Positions 9,339 to 18,369 of a stretch of DNA of 64,000 nt are shown piece by piece. How positions within the stretch are numbered: position 1 is the stretch's first letter; the number at the start of each line of letters is the position of its first letter. The stretch is from Hyphomonas neptunium ATCC 15444. GTDB taxonomy: Bacteria > Pseudomonadota > Alphaproteobacteria > Caulobacterales > Hyphomonadaceae. The stretch spans positions 2,852,001-2,916,000 of the forward strand of contig NC_008358.1 of the NCBI RefSeq assembly GCF_000013025.1. The letters are read 5' to 3'. The position numbers were made by a program, and so were the translations under genes. Below the pieces are notes generated by a model that was given only the letters and a program-made list of their open reading frames with translations, did no database searches and had not been told where the DNA came from.

Positions 9339-9664
9339 TCCCATTTCGTAAAGGATAACGCGGGGCCTTCAATTTTGCCCCTTTGTTGTTGAACTTAAAA
9401 AACATTCCAATTTCTAATAGATATTTCGGGCTAATCCCTTGCTTCGGAACGTTCCACCAGAAGCTGATGATTCAAATGGCTTTTTTTGCGTGATGCGCTG
9501 CAATATATGGGCGCTTGGTAAAAAAAAACAACAAAATCGACCTAAGCACGGCCAAATTTAGGAAATATCATTCTCTGCAAGATAGGAATGCTGGCGTCGG
9601 AGCATTAGCCAAGCAGTTTCCTTCTCCGGCTGGGCCAGCGTGTCGATCCACGGAGGAGTGATCA
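9339..9664. other. AT-rich intergenic region before the collagen-like gene
   Basis: No gene is visible in these 326 bases, which are clearly more AT-rich than the flanks. Near 9362-9384 a weak hairpin (GGGGC and GCCCC arms, then TTTGTTGTT) could terminate the Nudix transcript. The stretch has an A-run near 9520 and probably contains the promoter for the collagen-like/TpsB operon. GGAGGAG-like purines at 9651-9658 form the ribosome-binding site of that gene. Confidence 0.5.
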
Positions 9665-10795
9665 ATGCTTAAAATGCCCATGACAGCGATTGCGCTTGTT
9701 GCCCTTGCAGCAATTGCGGCCTGCGAATCCAACGGCCACACCCGTTATGCCAGCGTCGGAACCGTCGGTCCCGGCGGCTCAAACGGCGGAAGCGGCCAAA
9801 ACGGCGGTGACGGGAGCGACGGCTCAAATGGCGGCTCGGGTGTCCCTGTCCCTGGCCCTGCCGGACCGTCTGGTCCTTCTGGCCCAACGGGCCCCACCGG
9901 CGCGCAAGGCGAGCAAGGTGAGCCCGGCGGCAACTTTGCCCTTGGAAATACAGGACTGATCGCGACGGGCGGCCTTGTCGGCCCCTCGGGCGTTGGCGGC
10001 ACCGGCCTCCTTGCCAATCTTGGCGACCCTTCCACCAGCCTCCCGGTCGTGTCTGATGTCAGCGCATCTGGCGGCAACCTCATCACGTCGGTCAGTGCCG
10101 GCCTCGATGGCGCGCTCGGCCAGGCAAACCTTCCCACCGAGCTTGCCAGTGTTACCGGCGCGGTGACGCAGACGCTGACGGGCGTTGGCGGCGCGCTTGA
10201 AGCGTTCGGTACCGATGGCACCCCGCTTATTGATGGACTGGCCTCGTCGGTGTCTCCGCTCCTGACGGCGGGCCTTGGCGGCGGCACACTTGCTGGCGAC
10301 GACAGCGGCAGCTCCCTGATCGGGCTCAGCCTTCTGTCACCCGATCAGCAAATGGGTTCGCTGGCTGAAGTCGGCATTGCGTCTGGCACCTCTCTGCTGA
10401 ACGCCGACCTGTCTCCCGACAGCGACACCGCCCTGAACGTTGCTAACCTGGCAAGCGTTGATCTCGGCCCGGTTACCGGCGCCGTGAACGGCGCGCTGGG
10501 CGATGCCGGTCTGTCGGATGTTACCGGTGTGATCGAAGGCGTCCTTGGCGGCGGCGGCGATCTCGGAAGCGTTACAGCCCCGGTTGAAGGGCTGCTCTCC
10601 GGCGGTGGTCTGCTGACCGGCGTGACCGAGCCTGTTGAAAACCTGCTTACAGGTGAAGGTGCACTCGGCGGGCTGACAGAGCCGGTCGAAGACATCCTTT
10701 CCGGAAATGAAGAAGCCCCCGAAACGCCGCTCGATCCTGTTGTCTCTGGTGTCACCGGAGTTCTGGGTGGGCTGCTCGGTGGCGGTTGGAACTAA
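9665..10795 (+). CDS. Collagen-like, glycine-rich lipoprotein; candidate TpsB-exported passenger
   Basis: This 376-residue protein has a signal with lipobox AIAAC (Cys20). Residues 33-59 are Gly/Ser/Asn-rich. Residues about 64-88 are Gly-X-Y triplets (GPAGPSGPSGPTGPTG and on) as in bacterial collagens. The rest is low in charge and rich in Gly, Leu, Val and Thr. Near the C-terminus is a 17-residue repeat of the form PVExLLxGxGxLxGxTE (nucleotides about 10529-10708), and the protein ends GLLGGGWN. The TpsB gene follows after 24 bases, suggesting this is a surface or matrix protein exported by that partner. No FhaB-type TPS domain is evident, so the pairing is inferred from adjacency. Confidence 0.75.
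   Translation: MLKMPMTAIALVALAAIAACESNGHTRYASVGTVGPGGSNGGSGQNGGDGSDGSNGGSGVPVPGPAGPSGPSGPTGPTGAQGEQGEPGGNFALGNTGLIATGGLVGPSGVGGTGLLANLGDPSTSLPVVSDVSASGGNLITSVSAGLDGALGQANLPTELASVTGAVTQTLTGVGGALEAFGTDGTPLIDGLASSVSPLLTAGLGGGTLAGDDSGSSLIGLSLLSPDQQMGSLAEVGIASGTSLLNADLSPDSDTALNVANLASVDLGPVTGAVNGALGDAGLSDVTGVIEGVLGGGGDLGSVTAPVEGLLSGGGLLTGVTEPVENLLTGEGALGGLTEPVEDILSGNEEAPETPLDPVVSGVTGVLGGLLGGGWN
10529..10708 (+). repeat. 51-base (17-residue) tandem repeat in the collagen-like gene
   Basis: Three full units and a partial fourth encode VIEGVLGGGGDLGSVTA, PVEGLLSGGGLLTGVTE, PVENLLTGEGALGGLTE and PVEDILSGN. A diverged unit, AVNGALGDAGLSDVTG, precedes them. The DNA has diverged more than the protein pattern, so the spacing is probably kept by selection on structure. 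Confidence 0.75.
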
Positions 10796-10819
10796 CCCCC
10801 TGACAAAACGGAAGACCCT

Positions 10820-12466
10820 ATGAAGAAGCGCCACGTTCAACTCTCGCAATTCCTTTTGATGAGCGTGGCGCTTTCTTCCCTTTACAGTCCTGCCGGCCTG
10901 GCCGCGCCGCAGACACTGCCCGATGAGCGGCTCAATCCCGGCTCGCGCCCTGAAACGCCTGTCATCCAGCCCGATGGCACCGCAGAACCCGAACGCGGCG
11001 TGACCGATGTCGCCGCCTCTGCCCCGAGCGCGACCGCCGTTCCCATTCGCGGCATTCAGTTCAAGGGCGCCGACGTGCCGTCTGTGGTCGCCGATGCGAC
11101 CCAGCCCTTCCTCGGCAGACCCGCAGACACCGAAACCCTGCAACAACTCGCCGCCGTCATGAGCGAGGCGTACAAGAAGTCCGACGTGGCCCTGTTCACG
11201 CTGGCCATCCCGGCGCAAGACCTTTCAGACGGCGTGGTCGAGGTGCTGATTGCCGAGGGGCATGTGGCCGAAGTCATTACACGGACAGATGAAGAAATTT
11301 CCGACCGCCGGCAGCTGCGCGGCTATCTTCGCCCGTTGCTGGTCGAGCGCCCCGCCACGCGGGAAAGCTTTGAACGCGGCATGACGCTCGCCCGCCGGGC
11401 GGAAGGCGTAAAGGTGACGCCGGGCCTGCGAACGTCAGATGTGCCGGGCGCCGTTATCCTGGTGCTGGATGTGGAAGACAAGAAGGACGGCTTTGCGGTC
11501 GGCTATGATAACCGCGAATCCCGTCTGATTGATTCCGGCCGCATCAGCGCGTCGGGCTTTCTCTACAGCAAGCTGCGCGCCGGGGACGCCCTGCGCGGAC
11601 GCATCTCGTCCACCCCGGACGGGAGCCAGTCGCGGTCTGCCAGCCTGCAATACACAACGCCGATCGGTACAGACGGCCTGACGCTGGCCGCCGCCGGCGC
11701 CTATCAGGACACCCGCCCCGACGCGATCCCCATCAAGGGCGACGCCAACTTCCTGACGGCGAGCCTGTCCTATCCGATTATCCTGAACTTCAAACAGGAG
11801 CTTTCCGTCAACGCCGCGATTGACCGCACAGAGAGCACCAATACCGCCCTTGGCTCGGTGATCGCCAATGAGAACATCTCCGCAGCCCGCCTCGGCGCCA
11901 AGGCGTCCTGGGTAGAGGCCAAACGGTCTGCCAGCGCGAACCTGTCGCTCGCTCAGGGGCTGGATTTTGCCGACTCCACCTCCTCCGTCTTCGGATCAGA
12001 CATTCAGTTCAGCAAGCTCAACGGATCGGGCAGCCTGGTGCAGGTGATCGGAGAAAGCCTCTACCTTCGCCTCAAGGCGTCCGGGCAGTGGACAGATGAT
12101 ATTCTGCCCGCGAACGAGCGGCTGATCATCGGCGGCATCGAATATGGCCGGGGGTTCAGCAACGGCCTTCTGGGCTTTGACAAGGGATACGCCGTCTCGT
12201 TCGAGCCCGCCTGGCGCCCGCTGGACGACGGCCTGTTCTCCCGCAGCGAGATTTACGTGTTCGCCGATTATGCCGACGGCACCCTGCTGACCAATGGCGG
12301 GTTCGATTTCGATCTCAGCTCGGCAGGCATCGGCACCCGCATCGCTTACAAGGATTTCGCCACGCTGGGTCTGGAATGGGCCGAGCCACAGGCTCTGCCG
12401 GTCCGGGGTCTGGACGATGACGGGATCTTCACGGTCACCTGGGCACTACGCTACCAGCCCGACTGA
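10820..12466 (+). CDS. ShlB/FhaC/HecB-family outer membrane transporter (TpsB) of two-partner secretion
   Basis: This 548-residue protein has a signal peptide (about 1-29) and a Pro-rich linker. A POTRA_2-like region lies at about residues 73-150 (IRGIQFKGADVP to VEVLIAEGHVAEV). A C-terminal 16-strand-type beta barrel with alternating hydrophobic and polar residues ends in WALRYQPD. The barrel motif GRGFSNGLLG resembles the conserved VRGF element of loop L6. Such proteins export unfolded passengers across the outer membrane, and the likely client is the collagen-like lipoprotein 24 bases upstream. Confidence 0.87.
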   Translation: MKKRHVQLSQFLLMSVALSSLYSPAGLAAPQTLPDERLNPGSRPETPVIQPDGTAEPERGVTDVAASAPSATAVPIRGIQFKGADVPSVVADATQPFLGRPADTETLQQLAAVMSEAYKKSDVALFTLAIPAQDLSDGVVEVLIAEGHVAEVITRTDEEISDRRQLRGYLRPLLVERPATRESFERGMTLARRAEGVKVTPGLRTSDVPGAVILVLDVEDKKDGFAVGYDNRESRLIDSGRISASGFLYSKLRAGDALRGRISSTPDGSQSRSASLQYTTPIGTDGLTLAAAGAYQDTRPDAIPIKGDANFLTASLSYPIILNFKQELSVNAAIDRTESTNTALGSVIANENISAARLGAKASWVEAKRSASANLSLAQGLDFADSTSSVFGSDIQFSKLNGSGSLVQVIGESLYLRLKASGQWTDDILPANERLIIGGIEYGRGFSNGLLGFDKGYAVSFEPAWRPLDDGLFSRSEIYVFADYADGTLLTNGGFDFDLSSAGIGTRIAYKDFATLGLEWAEPQALPVRGLDDDGIFTVTWALRYQPD

Positions 12467-12741
12467 GCCCGGCCTTCTGCGGGCCGGTCCCTGTGCCTGA
12501 ATGAACCAGTCCCGCACAGGCAGCTTGCCCCGACGCAAGCCAATTTCCGAATGACACCGGTGCCAAAATTTGACAACGGCGGACATCCCTGCCGTTACAT
12601 TCGTAACTATGCGAAATGCTGCGCCGCAGCCAAATTCGCATGGGCACGGATGTTGCAAAAGCTTCTCACCAAGCGCTAATGACCCCTATGGTGGCAGGGC
12701 CGGGGCGCCCTAAGAGTTCGCAAAAATTCGAGGACAGCGTA
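12467..12741. promoter_or_regulatory. pckA leader with candidate promoter and an extended hairpin
   Basis: This region holds TTGACA at 12570-12575 as a possible -35 element, followed 19 bases later by TTACAT. Between 12609 and 12641 is a strong inverted repeat: outer arms ATGCGAA and TTCGCAT, inner arms GCTGC and GCAGC, and a three-base loop. No T-run follows it, so it is more likely a leader structure or operator than a terminator. A second GC-rich hairpin just after the TpsB stop (GGCC arms near 12472-12490) also lacks a T-run. Confidence 0.45.
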
Positions 12742-14334
12742 ATGAGCGATACCGTAGCAATCCTGGCCGAGCTGGGTGTGCAGACAAAATCCATTAAGAA
12801 AAACTGGAACGAGGCACGCCTGTATGAAACGGCCGTTGCCAGCGGCGAAGCCCGCGTTGCCAAGGGCGGCGCGCTGGTGGTCGAAACCGGGCAACACACG
12901 GGCCGCTCCGCCAAAGACAAGTTCACGGTGCGCGACGCGACGACCGAGAAAACCGTCTGGTGGGACAACAATGCCTCGATGACGCCCGAGCAGTTCGACG
13001 CTCTGTGGACGGACTTCAAAGCGCACCTCGCCAAGCAGGACATGTATTCGCAGGACCTCTTCGGCGGCGCAGATCTCGACTATCGCCTGCCCGTCACTGT
13101 GGTGACCGAGTTTGCCTGGCACTCTCTCTTCATTCGCCACCTTCTGCGCCTTCCGACAACGGATGAGCTCTCTGGCTTCAAGACCGAATTCACGATCATC
13201 AACTGCCCGAGCTTCCGCGCCGATCCGGCCAAGCATGGCTGCCGCAGCGAGACCGTGATCGCGGTGAACTTCGCCAAGCGCCTCGTGCTCATCGGCGGCA
13301 CCTCCTATGCTGGCGAAACGAAGAAGTCGGTCTTCACGATCCTCAACTACCTGCTGCCCAACCAGGGCGTGATGCCGATGCACTGCTCGGTCAACACATC
13401 TGACAAGGACGATGCGGCGATCTTCTTTGGCCTTTCAGGCACCGGCAAGACGACGCTTTCGGCAGACGCTTCGCGCACACTGATCGGCGATGATGAGCAT
13501 GGCTGGTCGGAGAACGGTCTCTTCAACTTTGAAGGCGGCTGCTACGCCAAGATGATCAAGCTGTCGGCCGAGGCCGAGCCTGAAATCTTTGCCACCACGA
13601 AACAGTGGGGCACGGTGCTCGAGAACGTCGTGATGGACGCGACAACGCGCGAACTCGATCTCGACTCGGCGGCGCTGGCGGAAAATTCGCGCGGCGCCTA
13701 TCCGATCGAAGCGATTCCGAACGCGTCGCTGACGGGCCGTTGCGGCCAGCCGAAAAACCTCATCATGCTGACGGCTGACGCCTATGGCATCATGCCGCCG
13801 ATCGCCAAGCTGACGCCGGCGCAGGCGATGTATCACTTCCTCTCCGGCTATACCGCGCGTGTCGCGGGCACCGAGAAAGGCGTGACCGAGCCTTCGGCCA
13901 CCTTCTCCACCTGCTTTGGCGGCCCGTTCATGCCGCGTCACCCGTCGGAATATGGCAACCTGCTGCGCGAGCTGATCGCGCGTTACAATGTGGATTGCTG
14001 GCTGGTCTCCACCGGCTGGACCGGCGGGCCTTATGGCCAGGGCAACCGGATGCCGATCAAAGCAACGCGCGCGCTGCTGAACGCCGCGCTTGATGGCTCG
14101 CTCAACACGGTCGAGTTCCGCAAGGATGAGACGTTCGGCTTCCTCGTGCCGGTTTCTGTGCCGGGCGTGGACGCCAAGATCCTCGATCCGCGTTCGACCT
14201 GGGCTGACCCGGCCGCTTATGACAAGCAGGCGGCGAAACTGGCCGAAGAGTTCGTCGAGAACTTCAAGAAGTTCGAAGCCTATGTGGATGAGGCGGTGAA
14301 AGCCTCGGCGCCCAAGCCGAAGGTTACCGCGTAA
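12742..14334 (+). CDS. pckA: Phosphoenolpyruvate carboxykinase (ATP)
   Basis: This 530-residue cytoplasmic enzyme converts oxaloacetate and ATP to phosphoenolpyruvate, the first committed step of gluconeogenesis. It has the kinase-1a P-loop [11 protein letters not shown] (about residues 230-240), the oxaloacetate-binding TGRSAKDK region near residue 54, and the [14 protein letters not shown] metal and substrate block. The length is normal for ATP-type enzymes. I chose the ATG at 12742 because GAGGA precedes it and the product starts like family members; the upstream in-frame extension covers the leader hairpin. A terminator follows directly. Confidence 0.96.
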   Translation: MSDTVAILAELGVQTKSIKKNWNEARLYETAVASGEARVAKGGALVVETGQHTGRSAKDKFTVRDATTEKTVWWDNNASMTPEQFDALWTDFKAHLAKQDMYSQDLFGGADLDYRLPVTVVTEFAWHSLFIRHLLRLPTTDELSGFKTEFTIINCPSFRADPAKHGCRSETVIAVNFAKRLVLIGGTSYAGETKKSVFTILNYLLPNQGVMPMHCSVNTSDKDDAAIFFGLSGTGKTTLSADASRTLIGDDEHGWSENGLFNFEGGCYAKMIKLSAEAEPEIFATTKQWGTVLENVVMDATTRELDLDSAALAENSRGAYPIEAIPNASLTGRCGQPKNLIMLTADAYGIMPPIAKLTPAQAMYHFLSGYTARVAGTEKGVTEPSATFSTCFGGPFMPRHPSEYGNLLRELIARYNVDCWLVSTGWTGGPYGQGNRMPIKATRALLNAALDGSLNTVEFRKDETFGFLVPVSVPGVDAKILDPRSTWADPAAYDKQAAKLAEEFVENFKKFEAYVDEAVKASAPKPKVTA

Positions 14335-14362
14335 CCCCACACACTGCCTCTCGCAAAACAAG

Positions 14363-14395
14363 AGCCCGCCCGGTAAAACCTGGCGGGCTTTTTTT
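14363..14395 (+). terminator. Rho-independent terminator of pckA
   Basis: The arms AGCCCGCC and GGCGGGCT enclose a short loop with CGG and ACC pairing inside, and are followed by a run of Ts. It starts 28 bases after the pckA stop codon. Confidence 0.92.
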
Positions 14396-14497
14396 GATCT
14401 GAACTGCCCGTTTACGTCAACGGAAGGCTGGCCTTACGGAAATTCACTCACTAGGGTGCGCCGCACAAAGACGTAAGCATCATCCAGGAGGAAGCCA

Positions 14498-15706
14498 ATG
14501 CGTGAAGCCGTAATCGTTTCAACAGCCCGTACTGCCCTGACCAAAGCCGGTCGCGGCGCCCTCAATGACACCCATGGCATCACCATGGCTGGCCACGCCA
14601 TCAAGGGCGCGCTCGAGCGCGCCGGCGTTGAAGCCGCTGCGGTTGAAGACGTGTTCCTCGGCTGCGCCGCGCCGGAAGGCGCTACCGGCCACAACGTTGC
14701 CCGTAACGCCGCGCTCGCCGCTGGCTGCCCGTCCAGCACGTCTGGCGCCACCATCAACCGCTTCTGTTCCTCGGGCCTGCAGGCCATCGCAAACGCCGCG
14801 CACACCGTGATCCATGAAGGCGCAGCGGTCACCGTTGGCGGCGGCGTGGAGAGCATCAGCCTCGTTCAGGGTTCGGGCCAGTCCAACCGCTACAAGTATT
14901 TCGAGCCGGAACTGGCCAAGACCTGGCCGGCCATCTGGATGACGATGATCGAAACGGCCGAGATCGTTGCCGAGCGTTACAATGTCAGCCGCGAACACCA
15001 GGACCAGTATTCTGCCGAGAGCCAGCGCCGCACGGCCGAGTTCCAGCAGAAAGGCTACATGGCACAGGAAATCGTGCCGATGAAAACCAAGATGCGCCTC
15101 GTCAACAAAGAGACCAAGGAAGAAACCTTCCAGGACGTGATCGCTGACCGTGACGACTGTAACCGTCCCGGCACGACCTATGAGAGCCTGGCTGGCCTTC
15201 CGCCGGTGTTCTCCGGTGGCCAGGTCATCAAGCAGGGCAAGTTCGTCACTGCCGGTAACGCCTCGCAGCTCTCCGATGGCGCCGCGGCTGTGGTCGTCAT
15301 GGAAGCCAAGGAAGCGGCAAAGCGCGGCCTGAAGCCGCTCGGCCGTTTTGCTGGTTTCAACGTTGCCGGTTGCGATCCTGACGAAATGGGCATCGGCCCG
15401 GTCTTCGCAGTGCCGCGTCTGCTGGAGCGTCATGGCCTGAAGGTCGACGATATCGACCTCTGGGAACTGAACGAAGCGTTCGCCTCGCAGTGCCTCTACT
15501 CGCGCGATCGCCTCGGCATTGATCCTGAGAAGTACAACGTGAACGGCGGCTCGATCTCGATCGGCCACCCCTTCGGCATGACCGGCGCACGCTGCACCGG
15601 ATCCATCCTGCTCGAAGGTCAGCGCCGCGGCGCAAAATGGGGCGTTGTCACCATGTGTATCGGTGGCGGTATGGGCGCAGCCGGCCTGTTCGAAATCTAC
15701 AGCTGA
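14498..15706 (+). CDS. Acetyl-CoA acyltransferase / thiolase
   Basis: This 402-residue thiolase condenses or cleaves acyl-CoA with CoA in fatty acid or short-chain acyl-CoA metabolism. The nucleophile Cys90 lies in NRFCSSGLQ, the catalytic His is in [10 protein letters not shown] near residue 356, and the second Cys is in [11 protein letters not shown] near residue 386. Whether it acts in beta-oxidation (FadA-like) or as a biosynthetic acetoacetyl-CoA thiolase cannot be decided from the sequence alone. AGGAGG precedes the ATG, and the gene is flanked by two terminators, so it is monocistronic. Confidence 0.92.
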   Translation: MREAVIVSTARTALTKAGRGALNDTHGITMAGHAIKGALERAGVEAAAVEDVFLGCAAPEGATGHNVARNAALAAGCPSSTSGATINRFCSSGLQAIANAAHTVIHEGAAVTVGGGVESISLVQGSGQSNRYKYFEPELAKTWPAIWMTMIETAEIVAERYNVSREHQDQYSAESQRRTAEFQQKGYMAQEIVPMKTKMRLVNKETKEETFQDVIADRDDCNRPGTTYESLAGLPPVFSGGQVIKQGKFVTAGNASQLSDGAAAVVVMEAKEAAKRGLKPLGRFAGFNVAGCDPDEMGIGPVFAVPRLLERHGLKVDDIDLWELNEAFASQCLYSRDRLGIDPEKYNVNGGSISIGHPFGMTGARCTGSILLEGQRRGAKWGVVTMCIGGGMGAAGLFEIYS

Positions 15707-15754
15707 GCCTGATTTCCGGTCTCCGCCGGAAGCCAGACAGACACGTATTGCGAG

Positions 15755-15781
15755 GGGCGGCTCATTCGGGCCGCCCTTTTG
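15755..15781 (+). terminator. Rho-independent terminator of the thiolase gene
   Basis: GGGCGGC and GCCGCCC arms enclose an eight-base loop and are followed by TTTTG. It lies about 50 bases after the thiolase stop. Confidence 0.85.
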
Positions 15782-15862
15782 CTTATGGGTGGGTTCAGAA
15801 TTGCTGCCTTCTTACCGCCAGCCATTGATGGCAGCGTAACCGGCATTACTGGAGTAAAGCCG

Positions 15863-16606
15863 ATGAAGCGTTTCCCCCTCATTCTCGCCGCCGCCCTGAT
15901 GCTCAGCGCCTGCGGCCCGGCGCCCTCAACCGAGAGCGCGCCCGCTGCAGCTTCGGCGCCCGCAGAAGAAACCGATACCGGCCCCAAGGCGCAGGGCTTC
16001 ATCACCCAGAACACCGCCCCGCCGACCGGCGCAGCCGATACGAAGGGCGATGGCGTTTACCGCGACAGCTATGGCCGCCCGTTCCAGTATGCGCTCCTCG
16101 GCCAGAAGCTGCCGGAGTTTACGGCGCCAACGTCCGATGGTGGCACGTTCAGCTCCGCCAGCATCAACCGCTGGACGGTGATTGATGTGTGGGGCGCCTG
16201 GTGCGCAGATTGTGTGGCCGATGGGCCGTATGTCGACGCGCTCGCCCGCGCCATTGCGCAGGACCCGGACCTCGATTTCGTCTCGATCCATGTTCCGGCC
16301 AACGCCAACCGGGCAACACCGGAAGAACTGTACGGAAAGTACGGTTCGCTGGAGGCTTATTTCGCCTCCGCCGGCTACACGATCCCGTCTGTCGTCCTCG
16401 ATACCGATGCCAGCCTTCGCAGCCTGCTGCAGATCAGCTGGACGCCCAGCTATCTGCTGGTCTCTCCGGACCGCGTCGTGCGCGGCTTCCGGACCGACCT
16501 GCGTGTGATCGAGGACCAGCCGGTGAAGACCTTCATCCAGGACATCGCCGAAGTGAGAAAAGACGTGAGAGACCTTCTCTCTTCGGAGCCTTCCGACATA
16601 GACTGA
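15863..16606 (+). CDS. TlpA/thioredoxin-fold lipoprotein
   Basis: This 247-residue protein starts at the ATG at 15863, with GGAG ten bases upstream. The signal peptide ends in lipobox LSAC (Cys17), followed by an Ala/Pro/Glu-rich linker. The thioredoxin-like domain begins near residue 80 and contains VWGAWCADC (Cys pair near residues 114 and 117) and the cis-proline segment SWTPSY. It resembles TlpA/ResA-type periplasmic thiol reductases anchored to the membrane. No cytochrome c maturation genes adjoin it, so the partner is unknown. A small lipoprotein gene follows four bases later. Confidence 0.83.
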   Translation: MKRFPLILAAALMLSACGPAPSTESAPAAASAPAEETDTGPKAQGFITQNTAPPTGAADTKGDGVYRDSYGRPFQYALLGQKLPEFTAPTSDGGTFSSASINRWTVIDVWGAWCADCVADGPYVDALARAIAQDPDLDFVSIHVPANANRATPEELYGKYGSLEAYFASAGYTIPSVVLDTDASLRSLLQISWTPSYLLVSPDRVVRGFRTDLRVIEDQPVKTFIQDIAEVRKDVRDLLSSEPSDID

Positions 16607-16610
16607 GGGC

Positions 16611-17129
16611 ATGACCCGCCCGGTATCGCTTGCCCTTGCCCTGATCCTTGCTGCCTGCGGCACGCCCGAAGGCCGGGCCGGGCAGGATGAGACGGGCGCC
16701 CCGGCCCACACGATCGGCCCCGAAGGCGCAGGGGGCTTAAGCGCGCAGACCCCCTTCACCGTGCCCGCGATGGAGCGCGCCTTTCCGGAGCTGGAGGTAA
16801 TCACCCTTTCCGATCCGGATACGCCTGCCTTCCACATCCGCGAAACGGGCGGCGCCGCGCCGCTCTATATCGTGACGCCGGACTGGACGCGGGGCTATGC
16901 CGGGGCGGTGGCGACAACCTCTCCCGATGTCAGCGGCCCCGGCCAGCTACGCGCGGGACGCAGCCGCCTCAGCGATGCTCCGGCCGAGCTGACAGCCACC
17001 TGCGCCGCGCCCGAGACCGCTGGCGAGATTACGCTCATCTGCGAAGCGGACCGCTTCCGCCTCGAATTCAGCGGGGCCGGAGATAACCCCCTGCTGGCCC
17101 GCCAGACATTCCTGCCTCCGGTGCCCTGA
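16611..17129 (+). CDS. Small hypothetical lipoprotein
   Basis: This 172-residue protein is not recognised beyond its lipoprotein signal: MTRPVSLALALILAACG, lipobox LAAC with Cys16. The mature part is moderately acidic and contains two further cysteines (TCAAPET and ICEADRF) that could form a disulfide. It starts four bases after the stop of the TlpA-like lipoprotein gene and is very probably co-transcribed with it, so it may serve the same envelope redox function. That link is inference. Confidence 0.65.
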   Translation: MTRPVSLALALILAACGTPEGRAGQDETGAPAHTIGPEGAGGLSAQTPFTVPAMERAFPELEVITLSDPDTPAFHIRETGGAAPLYIVTPDWTRGYAGAVATTSPDVSGPGQLRAGRSRLSDAPAELTATCAAPETAGEITLICEADRFRLEFSGAGDNPLLARQTFLPPVP

Positions 17130-17280
17130 AATTGCTCGCCTGTGACGCGAAAGATGGTTGATGAAAATGTAATGCACACGCCTCGCCCTCTGGCGTGGAT
17201 GCAAGGTTTGAATCTTCTGCGCTGACCGGCTAGTCCTAGGCGCGGTGATGAACAAAAACGGATGAGAAGGCGGGAAAAGA

Positions 17281-18369
17281 ATGCTGCATCCTTCGACCAA
17301 GAAACTGATCGACAAGCTCAGCGAGATGACGCGCAAGCAGCGCGTCTCCTGGATCGAGGGCGAGAACGGCACCATCGTGCATGACACCGAGGGCTACCGC
17401 GTCGTGCTGACGCCCGAGCCGCACGGCGTGGTGCTGACCGATGCTGTGGGCCGCGAAATCGAGACCTGCAGCCCGGAAGAAATCGCCGACGAGAAAGACA
17501 GCGCCGGGCGCCCCTATGCCCAATTCATCGGGGAACTTTTCCGCGAGGCCCACCGCCATGCGCGCGGCGCCGAGAAGGCGATCCGCACGTTGCTCGCCGG
17601 GCTGGAAGCGGCTGATGAGCCCCCGCCGGAGGCTGCAGCGCCTGAACCCGAAGCTGAGCCCGAGCCCGAGACACTGACCGATGAGACCGTCTCGATGGAC
17701 GGCGAAACGGCGATCACGGCGGCCGTTGCCACGCTGGCCGACCAGATCAACAACACTGCGCCCATGGCCGGGCCGGAGATTGCCGCGGCCCCTGAACCTG
17801 ACCTGATTGCTGCAGAACCAGAGCCGCAGCCGGAACCAGAGCCCGAGCCTGAACCTGAACCGGAGCTTGTCTCTGAACCCGCACCTGCGCCCCTGCCGGC
17901 GGCCTATGCCGAAACCGAGGAGAGCGGTGAGGAGGAAGCTGAGCCAGAGGCCGAGGCCGAGGCGGAGGCCGAGCTTGAGGCGGCGCCGGAGGAGACGATG
18001 GAGGAGGCCGCTGCGCTGGTGGCGCCTGAAGCTGCACCAGAGCCTGAACCTGTTGCGTTTGCGGCAGATCCCGAGCCTGAACCTACCCCTGCGCAGAGCC
18101 CGATGCAGCAGCGGTTTTCGCTGTCGGGCATCCCCTATGGGGTGGGCTTTGCGGGCACGCAAACGATGACGCCGCCAGAAGAAAAGCCTGTAGAAACAGC
18201 GCCTTCGGAGCCGCGCGCGCTGGTCATCGACGGGACGGAAGACCTGCCCGAGGGCATGCCGCATCTGGACGATGAGCCGGAGCTGCCGCCGCTGCCGGAA
18301 AGCCGGGATGAGGGCGATGAGGAGGGTACGCCGCCGGCGATTCCGCGGCGGTTTAATCCCTGGAATTAA
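17281..18369 (+). CDS. Hypothetical protein with conserved N-terminus and long acidic Pro/Glu tract
   Basis: This is a 362-residue cytoplasmic protein. Residues 1-110 look globular: a helix rich in Lys and Arg (STKKLIDKLSEMTRKQRVSW) and then a compact strand-rich part ending in a helix (AQFIGELFREAHRHARGAEKA). Residues about 117-345 are very rich in Glu, Pro and Ala, with tandem EP dipeptides and an EAEAEAELEAAPEE stretch, and should be disordered. No catalytic motif is seen. GGCGGGAAAAGA precedes the ATG. Its stop overlaps the stop of the convergent trhO gene by four bases. Confidence 0.75.
   Translation: MLHPSTKKLIDKLSEMTRKQRVSWIEGENGTIVHDTEGYRVVLTPEPHGVVLTDAVGREIETCSPEEIADEKDSAGRPYAQFIGELFREAHRHARGAEKAIRTLLAGLEAADEPPPEAAAPEPEAEPEPETLTDETVSMDGETAITAAVATLADQINNTAPMAGPEIAAAPEPDLIAAEPEPQPEPEPEPEPEPELVSEPAPAPLPAAYAETEESGEEEAEPEAEAEAEAELEAAPEETMEEAAALVAPEAAPEPEPVAFAADPEPEPTPAQSPMQQRFSLSGIPYGVGFAGTQTMTPPEEKPVETAPSEPRALVIDGTEDLPEGMPHLDDEPELPPLPESRDEGDEEGTPPAIPRRFNPWN

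Noticed and set aside
12446-12658. Short frames on the minus strand in the pckA leader
   Set aside because: They cross the leader hairpin and the TpsB stop and have no ribosome-binding site or similarity; better seen as non-coding leader.
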